Notes under the pieces: model-generated | The model's input: only the letters and a program-made list of their open reading frames with translations | The model's database searches: none | What the model was told of the DNA's origin: nothing | Position numbers and translations under genes: made by a program | In this document: positions 1 through 5,375 of the stretch, piece after piece | Numbering within the stretch: position 1 is the first letter of the stretch | How the letters are laid out: each line of letters begins with the position of its first letter | Assembly: GCA_017547975.1 (NCBI GenBank) | Contig: JAFYNU010000006.1 | Location: forward strand, 1-5,375 | DNA from: Clostridia bacterium | GTDB lineage: Bacteria; Bacillota; Clostridia; Oscillospirales; QAMX01 | Length of the DNA: 5,375 bases | Reading direction: 5' to 3'

Positions 1-135
1 ATCAGCGGCATATCGGGCAAGAAAGAAGGAGACGATACTGCCAATTAAACCAAAAATGGTGCGGCAAAGTCCTTTCTTGATACCGAAAATGGTAAACAAT
101 GCCAGAATGGCAACAATACAAAGGGTCACGATCAT
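1..135 (-). CDS. CvpA-like membrane protein, N-terminal fragment (cut by left edge)
   Basis: The gene starts with ATG at 133-135 and runs off the left edge, leaving 45 codons. They translate to a hydrophobic segment (residues 2-18), a Gly-x-Lys-Lys-Gly turn (18-22), then a second hydrophobic segment (about 27-40) ending in FFLARYAAD. This 'first helix, basic G-rich turn, second helix ending in an Ala-rich A-x-x-A' layout is what CvpA/colicin V production family proteins show at their N-terminus. That family consists of small multi-pass inner membrane proteins of poorly defined role, linked to colicin V export and envelope homeostasis in Enterobacteria. An AAAGGA ribosome binding site at 145-150 sits 9 bases before the ATG. 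The gene begins 24 bases after the stop of the DUF5711-like gene, so the two are probably co-transcribed. The rest of the protein is outside the window, so the family call rests on the N-terminus only. Confidence 0.72.
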   Translation of the reverse strand, partial: MIVTLCIVAILALFTIFGIKKGLCRTIFGLIGSIVSFFLARYAAD

Positions 136-159
136 GACGGATGATCCTTTCCGGCCGAC

Positions 160-1389
160 TCAGGGAATATACAGCGTGCCATCACACAGGGCGATGACGG
201 TGCCTTCTTCACTGACGGCGACCTGTTCTACGTAGGAATCGAATTTGAAATCGGAATGGGACGTCAGGGCGGCGGGATAAACCTCCACTACGTTGCCATG
301 GGTTATGGCAAGTAAACGACCTGAAGCGGCAAGCGAACCAAACTCCCGGGATTCCATAAGAGAACCAATTACATTTCCGGAGCTGTCAATGGTTTGAATG
401 GAAAAACGGGAACCAACACGGTGGCGTTCGGTAATACAGGCCACAAAATCCTCCCCGAAGAGGAAGGTATAAAGCTCCTGATCCCCGAAGGAATACATGC
501 CGGTGGTGGAGGCATTTCGGTCAAAGGAGAGGATACCGTCGTGGAATACCACGGTGAAAACATCCTCCTCCAGTTCTTTAATGGCAAGGGGAAGACGTTC
601 GCCCAATGCAAGCGTTCCGCGAATGCTGGAGGTTTCCCAATCAAGCAAAACGGCTGTGGTCTGATATCCGGTTTCAGTGGAAAGCAAACCAAGGAAAACT
701 AAGGTTTTCCCATCGTTGGAAAGCAGTGCGGAAGCACCGAAGTAATCGGGGGATTTGTATTCCATGTGAAGACTGCCATCCGGCTTGTATGCCTTTACCA
801 CAGAAAGGTAACCGTCTGCTTCGGTCAGGGTGGCAACGCCGCCTTCCGAAAGGGTGGCATTTGTAACCGCATCCGCCTGGGTCAACCAGAGATATTCCTT
901 TTCACCATCGCCCAAATAGAGATTGTGGGAGGCCTGGTCAAATAAAAGGAAGCGGTTTTTGGTCAGTGTAAGAGATGGTTCGGAAAAGAGGGGGATATTC
1001 AAAATCTCTTCAATTCCATGAATATCGATAATGCGGGTGGCAGTGGCATCACAGGCCACAAGCCCCCCCTGATAGGATGCGAAGGCGGCATTGGCCAAAA
1101 GATTCAAATCCAATACGTCGGTGGCAATTTCGATGCCCCATAAATCGTTCCAAAGGGCACGCAGACGACGGGGGGTAATCTGATCACGGGAACTGTAAAG
1201 AAGGATGATCAGCAGGACAGCGGACAAAAGGAGGAAAAGCTTGAAAAAGACATTGAGAAATTGACGAACTCCCTCTTTTCTTTTTTGAAGATCGGCTTCG
1301 CTTAAGGATTTGGTATCAATCCGATCGGTTTTAAGCGAAAGGGGAATGTCAATATCAGGACGTTCCTCGGTGGGCTTTTTACGAATCAA
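160..1389 (-). CDS. DUF5711-like single-pass membrane protein with beta-propeller-like exterior, function unknown
   Basis: This 409-residue protein resembles the uncharacterised DUF5711 family of Clostridia; I recognise the layout, not a function. Residues 1-45 are hydrophilic and highly charged (RKKPTEER near the start, KRKEGVR at 37-43). Residues about 46-65 form one transmembrane helix (FFKLFLLLSAVLLIILLY). The basic residues on the N-terminal side predict that the N-terminus is inside and the roughly 340-residue C-terminal part is outside. That part is a series of short beta-strand-like hydrophobic stretches broken by turns such as SNDGKT, DSSGN, KPDGS and SEEGT, typical of propeller blades; no catalytic motif or lipobox is visible. 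The start is TTG (1387-1389), chosen because a strong GGAGGTGA site lies 6 bases upstream, because TTGA overlaps the truA stop, and because no ATG occurs before the membrane helix. The overlap implies translational coupling to truA. A CvpA-like gene follows 24 bases downstream. Confidence 0.85.
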   Translation of the reverse strand: MIRKKPTEERPDIDIPLSLKTDRIDTKSLSEADLQKRKEGVRQFLNVFFKLFLLLSAVLLIILLYSSRDQITPRRLRALWNDLWGIEIATDVLDLNLLANAAFASYQGGLVACDATATRIIDIHGIEEILNIPLFSEPSLTLTKNRFLLFDQASHNLYLGDGEKEYLWLTQADAVTNATLSEGGVATLTEADGYLSVVKAYKPDGSLHMEYKSPDYFGASALLSNDGKTLVFLGLLSTETGYQTTAVLLDWETSSIRGTLALGERLPLAIKELEEDVFTVVFHDGILSFDRNASTTGMYSFGDQELYTFLFGEDFVACITERHRVGSRFSIQTIDSSGNVIGSLMESREFGSLAASGRLLAITHGNVVEVYPAALTSHSDFKFDSYVEQVAVSEEGTVIALCDGTLYIP

Positions 1390-2162
1390 AGCAACTCACC
1401 TCCGATGAAGCATCCTTCGGGGTACCAGGCTCGTTCCAGATAAAGACCATAGGGGGGGAGCGTGACGCCGGCTTCCAGCCGATCCCCCGATTCGATCATT
1501 TTCGTTACGTCATTCGGGGAAAGCTTATGGAGTCCCACGTAGTACAGGGTGCCCGAAATAATGCGAACCATGTTATAAAGGAATCCATCGGCGGCAACCG
1601 AAATGATGATGGTGCCATCCCGATCGGTTTCTACCTGACATTGGGTCACGGTGCGTACGCTGGTTTTTGTGGGGCTGCCGGTGGCCTGGAAACAGGAGAA
1701 GTCGTGTTTGCCGATTACGTTGGCGGCGGCCTCCTGCATCAAAGGGACGTCCAACGCAATGGGAGAGAAATAGGCCCGATGCTTCATAAAAGGATCGGGG
1801 GTGCGGGAGGAATAGATTTTATAAAAATACCGCTTTTCCAGGCAGGAAAACCTGGCGTGAAAATCGGGAGCGGCTCCGGTGGCGGCCAAAACCGAAATGT
1901 CATCCGGAAGAAATTGCTTCAGGGCATAGGGAAGCCGATCCACCGGAATTCGGGTTTCGGAGAGGAAATTGGCAACGTAATTCAGGGCGTGAACACCCGC
2001 ATCGGTACGGCCTACCCCATGTAGCTCGGGAAGGGGCCTTTCTCCCGTCAAACGGGTAATGGCATCACTGACGGTATCCTGAATGGTGTCCCCGTTTTTT
2101 TGAGACTGCCAACCATGGTAATTGGTTCCGTCGTATCGCAGAAGAAGAGCAATGTTTTTCAT
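1386..2162 (-). CDS. truA: tRNA pseudouridine(38-40) synthase TruA
   Basis: TruA converts uridine to pseudouridine at positions 38-40 in the anticodon arm of many tRNAs, in the cytoplasm. The 258-residue length fits the family. Visible motifs are the N-terminal strand with RYDGTNYHGWQ (9-19), the catalytic loop GRTDAGVHA (51-59) with nucleophile Asp54, RYFYKIY (111-117) carrying the conserved motif II tyrosine, HDFSCF (153-158), and DGFLYNMVR (192-200) followed by the SGTLYYVG helix. The C-terminal LPPYGLYL is the usual family ending. The open frame extends upstream to 2210. I chose the ATG at 2160-2162 because it overlaps the ecfT stop as ATGA and begins exactly where family members begin (MKNIALLLRYDG). 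Only a weak GGGTG precedes this ATG, so translation probably depends on coupling to ecfT. The TGA stop overlaps the next gene as TTGA. All key residues are present and the gene looks intact. Confidence 0.97.
   Translation of the reverse strand: MKNIALLLRYDGTNYHGWQSQKNGDTIQDTVSDAITRLTGERPLPELHGVGRTDAGVHALNYVANFLSETRIPVDRLPYALKQFLPDDISVLAATGAAPDFHARFSCLEKRYFYKIYSSRTPDPFMKHRAYFSPIALDVPLMQEAAANVIGKHDFSCFQATGSPTKTSVRTVTQCQVETDRDGTIIISVAADGFLYNMVRIISGTLYYVGLHKLSPNDVTKMIESGDRLEAGVTLPPYGLYLERAWYPEGCFIGGELL
1396..1403 (-). promoter_or_regulatory. Strong ribosome binding site for the DUF5711-like gene
   Basis: On the minus strand this reads GGAGGTGA, nearly a full match to the 16S rRNA anti-Shine-Dalgarno sequence, 6 bases before the TTG at 1387-1389. 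It lies inside the last codons of truA (encoding Gly-Gly-Glu). It decides the non-ATG start of the downstream gene and suggests that this gene can be translated well despite the TTG codon. Confidence 0.85.
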
Positions 2163-2962
2163 AGGCCAAAGCACCCAAGTACGATAATGCCCGAAAATAC
2201 CAGAATGCATCCAACCAGAATGACGAAATCACTGCCGGTTGCAACCAAAGGCTTCAGGCGGGTTCGGTTATCGCCGCCGGTGTAACAACGGCTTTCCATG
2301 GCCATAGCCAGGTCATCCGCCCGACGGAAAGCACTGACAAACAAGGGAACAAGAATAGGAACCAGGGCTTTTGCCCGGGAAATCAGGGAACCTGTTTCAA
2401 AATCGGCGCCCCGGGCCTTTTGTGCATTCATAATCTTTTGGGTTTCTTCCATCAGCGTTGGAATGAAGCGCAGGGCAATGCTCATCATCATGGCAAGTTC
2501 GTTCACAGGAACCTTGAATACCTTCAGGGGAGAAAGCAGAGCTTCCATGGCATCGGTGAGCATAATAGGGGAGGTGGTATAGGTCAAAAGGGAGGAGCCT
2601 GCCACAAGCAGGATAATGCGGATTCCCATTTTGAACGCTACAACGATACCCTCATAAGTGATCTTGAAAATCCAGAAAGACACCAAAGGTGTACCTTTCG
2701 TGTAGAAAATATTCAGGATAGCAGTGAAAAGAATAATGATAATGAGCGGCTTCAGGGATTTCAAAATCATGGAGAAGGGAATTTTGGACATGGCAATCAC
2801 ACCACCCAATACCAGGGTCACCAGACCGTAGCTCAAAAGCCCATCGGCAAAGAAAACGGTGACGATGAAAAAGATGGTCAGGAACAATTTGAAACGGGCA
2901 TCCAACCGATGCACCGGGGAGTTCATGGGGAAATACTGTCCCAGGGTGATGTTATTCTGCAT
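2159..2962 (-). CDS. ecfT: Energy-coupling factor transporter transmembrane protein EcfT
   Basis: EcfT is the membrane scaffold of ECF-type vitamin and transition-metal importers. It joins the EcfA1/EcfA2 ATPases to exchangeable substrate-binding S proteins and transmits ATP-driven movement to them. The 267 residues are the expected length. Hydrophobic segments lie at about 25-40, 42-58, 70-87, 105-126 and 243-264. The N-terminal SPVHRLDARFKL is the usual family opening. The long cytoplasmic coupling region holds the two short Arg signature motifs that dock into the ATPase grooves: ARG at 183-185 (in AQKARGADFETG) and SRC at 224-226 (in AMESRCYTGG). The second has Ser where the textbook Ala stands; the key Arg225 is kept. 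The ATG at 2960-2962 follows an AAGGA site and lies 11 bases inside the end of ecfA2. The stop overlaps truA as ATGA. The gene is intact and its place directly after two ECF ATPases supports the call. Confidence 0.97.
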   Translation of the reverse strand: MQNNITLGQYFPMNSPVHRLDARFKLFLTIFFIVTVFFADGLLSYGLVTLVLGGVIAMSKIPFSMILKSLKPLIIIILFTAILNIFYTKGTPLVSFWIFKITYEGIVVAFKMGIRIILLVAGSSLLTYTTSPIMLTDAMEALLSPLKVFKVPVNELAMMMSIALRFIPTLMEETQKIMNAQKARGADFETGSLISRAKALVPILVPLFVSAFRRADDLAMAMESRCYTGGDNRTRLKPLVATGSDFVILVGCILVFSGIIVLGCFGL

Positions 2963-3845
2963 AATGTTCCTTTTCGGATGAAATCAGTTCGGCAAGCTTA
3001 CGCACGGCGTAGTCCATGGTGTATACGGGGTCGGAAATGGGGAGTCCTCTATTTTGCATATATACGAAGATGTCGGTCAGGTCGGGAAGTGCCAACCCCA
3101 TATTACGAAGCTCTTCGGTACGGGAGAATACCTCCGCAGGAGAGGCATCCATGGCAATGTGAGATCGATTCATCACCAGGATGCGGTTACACACGTTGGC
3201 AACCGTATCCATGCTGTGGCTGACGAACAAAACGGTCTTTCCGGTGTTCTTTCGATAGGCGGTGATGGTTTCCAATATCTCCTCCCGGCCTTTGGGATCC
3301 AGGCCGGCGGTTGGCTCGTCCAGAATCAAGAGGTCCGGTTCCATGGCGATGATACCGGCAATGGCGGCCCGGCGTTTTTCCCCTCCGGAAAGCTCAAAGG
3401 GGGAGGAATCCAGCAGGCGGCGGGGCAGATTGACGGCGTCGCACGCTTCCAGAATGACCCGTTCCAATTCGACCCCTGTGATCCCCTTATTCTTGGGGCC
3501 AAAGGCGATGTCTTTTCGGACGGTGTCCTCGAACAACTGGTATTCCGGGTACTGCATTACAAGGCCGACGGCAAAGCGGGCGTTGCGGGTGGCGGTTTTG
3601 GTTGCAAAAATATCCTCGCCGCGAAGCAACACCTGGCCGGAAGTGGGGCGCAAAAGTCCGTTGAAATGCTGAATCAGGGTGGACTTTCCGCTCCCGGTAT
3701 GGCCGATCAGGCCAACCAACTCGCCCTGATATAGCTTTAGGTTGACGTTATCCAACGCCACGTGACGGAAGGGGGTTCCCTCCCCGTAAATGTGGGACAG
3801 GGAACGGATTTCCAAAATCGGTTGATTGGTATTCGACAAAATCAA
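2952..3845 (-). CDS. ecfA2: Energy-coupling factor transporter ATP-binding protein EcfA2
   Basis: This is one of the two ATPase subunits of the ECF module; it pairs with EcfA1 on the cytoplasmic face of EcfT and hydrolyses ATP to drive substrate release. The 297 residues carry Walker A GHTGSGKST (48-56, Lys54), the Q-loop in VMQYPEYQLFEDTV (Gln98), signature LSGGEKRR (152-159), Walker B LLILDEP (172-178, catalytic Glu177), D-loop AGLDP (180-184) and the switch His210 in VSHSMD. The QYPEYQLFE stretch with DIAFGPKN, plus the N-terminal YGEGTPF, are typical of EcfA2 rather than EcfA1. The C-terminal extension after residue 230 (DASPAEVF, then LALPDLTDI) is the ECF-specific dimerisation region. 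The start is TTG at 3843-3845, 5 bases after AAAGGG and overlapping the ecfA1 stop as TTGA. A second TTG two codons later is a less well spaced alternative. The gene's end overlaps ecfT by 11 bases, ending in TAA. Confidence 0.96.
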   Translation of the reverse strand: MILSNTNQPILEIRSLSHIYGEGTPFRHVALDNVNLKLYQGELVGLIGHTGSGKSTLIQHFNGLLRPTSGQVLLRGEDIFATKTATRNARFAVGLVMQYPEYQLFEDTVRKDIAFGPKNKGITGVELERVILEACDAVNLPRRLLDSSPFELSGGEKRRAAIAGIIAMEPDLLILDEPTAGLDPKGREEILETITAYRKNTGKTVLFVSHSMDTVANVCNRILVMNRSHIAMDASPAEVFSRTEELRNMGLALPDLTDIFVYMQNRGLPISDPVYTMDYAVRKLAELISSEKEHYAE

Positions 3846-4684
3846 ACGTTCCCTTTCTTTTCAAGAATTGCTTTTAGAATGGCGTCTCCGCACTCTTCCA
3901 GGGTGACGTTGCTCAGATCAAGAGCAAATCCCGCCTGGTTCAGACGATGCATCAGGGCAACGGTGGTGGGAACCTCCAAACCAATGGCACGGAGTTCCTC
4001 CACGTGGGTAAATATCTCTCGGGGGGTACCATCCATGTAAATCTGACCCTTGTTCAGGACGACCAGACGGTCAGCGCCGATGGTTTCGTTCATGTGGTGG
4101 GTGATCAATACGATGGTGATGTGATGCTCTTTGTTCAGGGTGGTAATGGTTTCCAAAACCTCCCGCCGCCCCCTGGGGTCCAGCATGGCGGTGGGTTCAT
4201 CCAAAAGGATGGCTTCGGGGCGCATGGCAATGATGCCTGCGATGGCGATGCGCTGTTTTTGACCGCCGGAAAGCAGGTTGGGAGCATGGGTGCGGAATTC
4301 ATACATTCCCACCTGTTTCAAGGCCTCATCCACCCGTTCCCGCATTTCAGCGGTGGGAATTCCAATATTTTCGGGGCCAAAGGCCACGTCATCCTCCACC
4401 ATGGAGGCAACGATCTGGTTATCCGGATTCTGGAACACCATGCCCGCGGTACGGCGGATCAGGGGAAGATGATCTTCTATCGAAGAGTCCAACCCCTTGA
4501 TGTAGACCTTGCCGCCAGAGGGGAGTAAAAACGCATTGAAATGCTTGGCAAGGGTGGATTTTCCGCTTCCATTGTGGCCCAGGAGGGCGGTAAAAGAACC
4601 GGGAGTAATATCCAGCGAAATATGATCCAGCACGGGAGCGGATGTTTCGTCATATCGGTAGGTCAAATCCAGAGCTTTGAACAT
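3842..4684 (-). CDS. ecfA1: Energy-coupling factor transporter ATP-binding protein EcfA1
   Basis: This is the partner ATPase of EcfA2 in the ECF transporter, acting on the cytoplasmic face of the membrane. The 280 residues show Walker A GHNGSGKST (36-44, Lys42), the Q-loop in FQNPDNQIVASMVEDDVAFG (Gln85), signature LSGGQKQR (138-145), Walker B AILLDEP (158-164, catalytic Glu163), D-loop AMLDP and the switch His196 in ITHHMNE. The FQNPDNQ-VEDDVAFGPEN block is diagnostic of EcfA1 (CbiO1) and separates it from the neighbouring EcfA2, which has QYPEYQLFE there. The C-terminal EcfA region (DGTPREIF, then GLEVPTTVALMHRL) is complete. The ATG at 4682-4684 has an AAGGA site 6 bases upstream. The gene begins 24 bases after the methyltransferase stop, too short a gap for an obvious promoter of its own, so co-transcription is likely. 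Its stop overlaps the ecfA2 TTG start. Both ATPases look catalytically intact. Confidence 0.96.
   Translation of the reverse strand: MFKALDLTYRYDETSAPVLDHISLDITPGSFTALLGHNGSGKSTLAKHFNAFLLPSGGKVYIKGLDSSIEDHLPLIRRTAGMVFQNPDNQIVASMVEDDVAFGPENIGIPTAEMRERVDEALKQVGMYEFRTHAPNLLSGGQKQRIAIAGIIAMRPEAILLDEPTAMLDPRGRREVLETITTLNKEHHITIVLITHHMNETIGADRLVVLNKGQIYMDGTPREIFTHVEELRAIGLEVPTTVALMHRLNQAGFALDLSNVTLEECGDAILKAILEKKGNV
3851..3856 (-). promoter_or_regulatory. Ribosome binding site deciding the TTG start of ecfA2
   Basis: On the minus strand this reads AAAGGG, 5 bases before the TTG at 3843-3845 and inside the final codons of ecfA1. Together with the TTGA overlap it favours this TTG over the in-frame TTG two codons further on. 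A stop codon lies a few codons upstream in the same frame, so no earlier start is available. Confidence 0.65.
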
Positions 4685-4708
4685 GAAATATCCTTATTCG
4701 TGAAATAA

Positions 4709-5375
4709 TCAAAAGGTGGCACGGATGGCACAACCGCAAGGAAGTACCCGTCCGCTTTCCCGGCATTTCAAACCGATTTCATCGGCGCTGACGGTGGCAC
4801 CCCGTCCTTTCAGGGCGCAAGCCAGGGCATATTCACCGGTTTTGGGGGAGAGTCCCGCAGTGTAGGAGTTGAGCAAGACAAAAAGCGGTTTGTCGGAGAG
4901 CACGGCGGTACATTCCAGCAGGAAGGAATACAGATCCTCTTCCAATTTCCAGACTTCGCCATTGGCACCCCTTCCGTAGGAGGGAGGATCCATAATAATG
5001 GCATCGTAGGTGTTCCCGCGACGGGCTTCCCGGGCAATGAACTTGCGGCAATCGTCCACGATCCAACGGATGGGGGCGTTTTGCAGGCCGGAAGCCGCTG
5101 CATTTTCTTTGGCGTGGGCTACGATACCCTTGGCGGCATCCACGTGGCAAACGCTGGCACCGGCCGCCGCGGCTGAAATGGTGGCACCGCCGGTGTAGCT
5201 GAACAGGTTTAGAACCTTGATGGGGCGGCCGGCATTTCGAATCAAATCTGCGGCCCAATCCCAGTTTACCGATTGCTCGGGGAATACGCCGGTGTGCTTA
5301 AATCCCATGGGCTTTACAATAAAGCGGAGAGAGTCGTAGGAAATAATCCATTGCTGGGGCAGGGAGGAAATATCC
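4709..5375 (-). CDS. Class I SAM-dependent methyltransferase (COG1092/RlmI-like), N-terminus cut by right edge
   Basis: The frame stays open to the right edge, giving 221 visible residues and a complete C-terminus. An ATG at 5306-5308 is internal: the upstream codons read LPQQWIISYDSLRFIVKP, which continues as GFKHTGVFPEQSVNWDW, the normal lead-in of this family. Numbering from the first visible residue, the SAM-binding motif I is NLFSYTGG (56-63), followed by the acidic ribose-binding Asp79 in HVDA, Asp-Asp at about 107-108, and motif IV DPPSYGRG (129-136) leading into GEVWKLEEDL. The end (ESGRVLPCGCAIRATF) matches the usual family terminus. The fold and motif IV are those of the RlmI/RlmK group, whose characterised members methylate 23S rRNA; the substrate here is an inference. 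The RNA-binding PUA domain of RlmI, if present, would be off-window. The gene sits 24 bases before ecfA1 and probably shares its transcript. Confidence 0.88.
   Translation of the reverse strand, partial: DISSLPQQWIISYDSLRFIVKPMGFKHTGVFPEQSVNWDWAADLIRNAGRPIKVLNLFSYTGGATISAAAAGASVCHVDAAKGIVAHAKENAAASGLQNAPIRWIVDDCRKFIAREARRGNTYDAIIMDPPSYGRGANGEVWKLEEDLYSFLLECTAVLSDKPLFVLLNSYTAGLSPKTGEYALACALKGRGATVSADEIGLKCRESGRVLPCGCAIRATF

Noticed and set aside
1063..1069. Seven-base C tract in the DUF5711-like gene, and a seven-base G tract near 1452 in truA, considered as phase-variable slippage sites
   Set aside because: Both are short, encode ordinary Gly-Gly or Pro-Pro positions and occur in intact frames; truA is a housekeeping gene with no reason to phase-vary.
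1527..2024. A 165-codon plus-strand frame opposite truA
   Set aside because: Gly-rich low-information translation opposite the intact catalytic region of truA.
2163..2210. An upstream start for truA adding 16 residues
   Set aside because: The extra residues are not family-like and would overlap ecfT by about 50 bases; the ATG at 2160-2162 gives the ATGA overlap and the normal TruA N-terminus.
2420..3223. A 267-codon open frame on the plus strand, antisense to ecfT and the end of ecfA2
   Set aside because: The translation is rich in His, Gln, Gly and Asn with no family resemblance or plausible hydrophobic core, and it lies opposite two well-supported genes. It is a by-product of their codon usage.
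3054..3734. A 226-codon plus-strand frame opposite ecfA2
   Set aside because: It is the mirror of conserved ABC motifs (the Walker and signature codons), with no recognisable domain.
3947..4528. A 193-codon plus-strand frame opposite ecfA1
   Set aside because: Gly/His-rich composition, and the same antisense pattern as the frame opposite ecfA2, which shows that it arises from the shared ABC motif codons.
2952..4684. Similarity between the ecfA1 and ecfA2 sequences as a recent tandem duplication
   Set aside because: The shared stretches are confined to conserved ABC motifs, and each copy has its own diagnostic EcfA1 or EcfA2 signature, so the duplication is ancient and normal for the family.
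4685..4708. The short gap between the methyltransferase and ecfA1, considered as a promoter or terminator
   Set aside because: Only 24 bases; it holds the ecfA1 ribosome binding site but no inverted repeat with a T-run and no convincing -35/-10 pair.
5306..5308. ATG as the true start of the methyltransferase
   Set aside because: The frame continues upstream with conserved family sequence to the window edge, so this Met is internal.

Overview
The window reads as an ordinary chromosomal stretch of a Gram-positive anaerobe of the class Clostridia (Oscillospiraceae/Christensenellales-like). The evidence for this is the ecfA1-ecfA2-ecfT-truA gene order, a DUF5711-type membrane protein next to a CvpA-like gene, frequent AAGGA/GGAGG ribosome binding sites, and a roughly balanced base composition. 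The genus cannot be fixed from the sequence alone.

All seven genes lie on the minus strand, so the transcriptional order runs from the right edge to the left. (1) A class I SAM-dependent methyltransferase whose N-terminus is cut off by the right edge (4709-5375). (2) ecfA1 (3842-4684), (3) ecfA2 (2952-3845) and (4) ecfT (2159-2962), which encode the two ATPases and the transmembrane coupling subunit of a group II energy-coupling factor (ECF) vitamin/metal uptake transporter. (5) truA (1386-2162), the tRNA pseudouridine(38-40) synthase. (6) A DUF5711-like protein of unknown function with one membrane anchor and a beta-propeller-like exterior (160-1389). (7) The first 45 codons of a CvpA-like membrane protein, cut off by the left edge (1-135).

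Genes 2 to 6 are fused end to end by overlaps of 4, 11, 4 and 4 bases. Genes 1/2 and 6/7 are separated by only 24 bases each. No promoter, terminator or non-coding stretch longer than about 25 bases is visible, so the whole window is probably one operon or part of one. Two of the overlaps use TTG as the start codon (TTGA) and one uses ATGA.

The ECF genes make the energizing half of a transporter that needs substrate-binding S proteins encoded elsewhere. TruA and the methyltransferase are, respectively, certainly and probably RNA-modifying enzymes. The DUF5711-like protein and the CvpA-like protein are envelope proteins of unclear role. I see no mobile element, CRISPR array, RNA gene or phage signature. 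I found no convincing new system; the least explained component is the DUF5711-like protein translationally coupled to truA.
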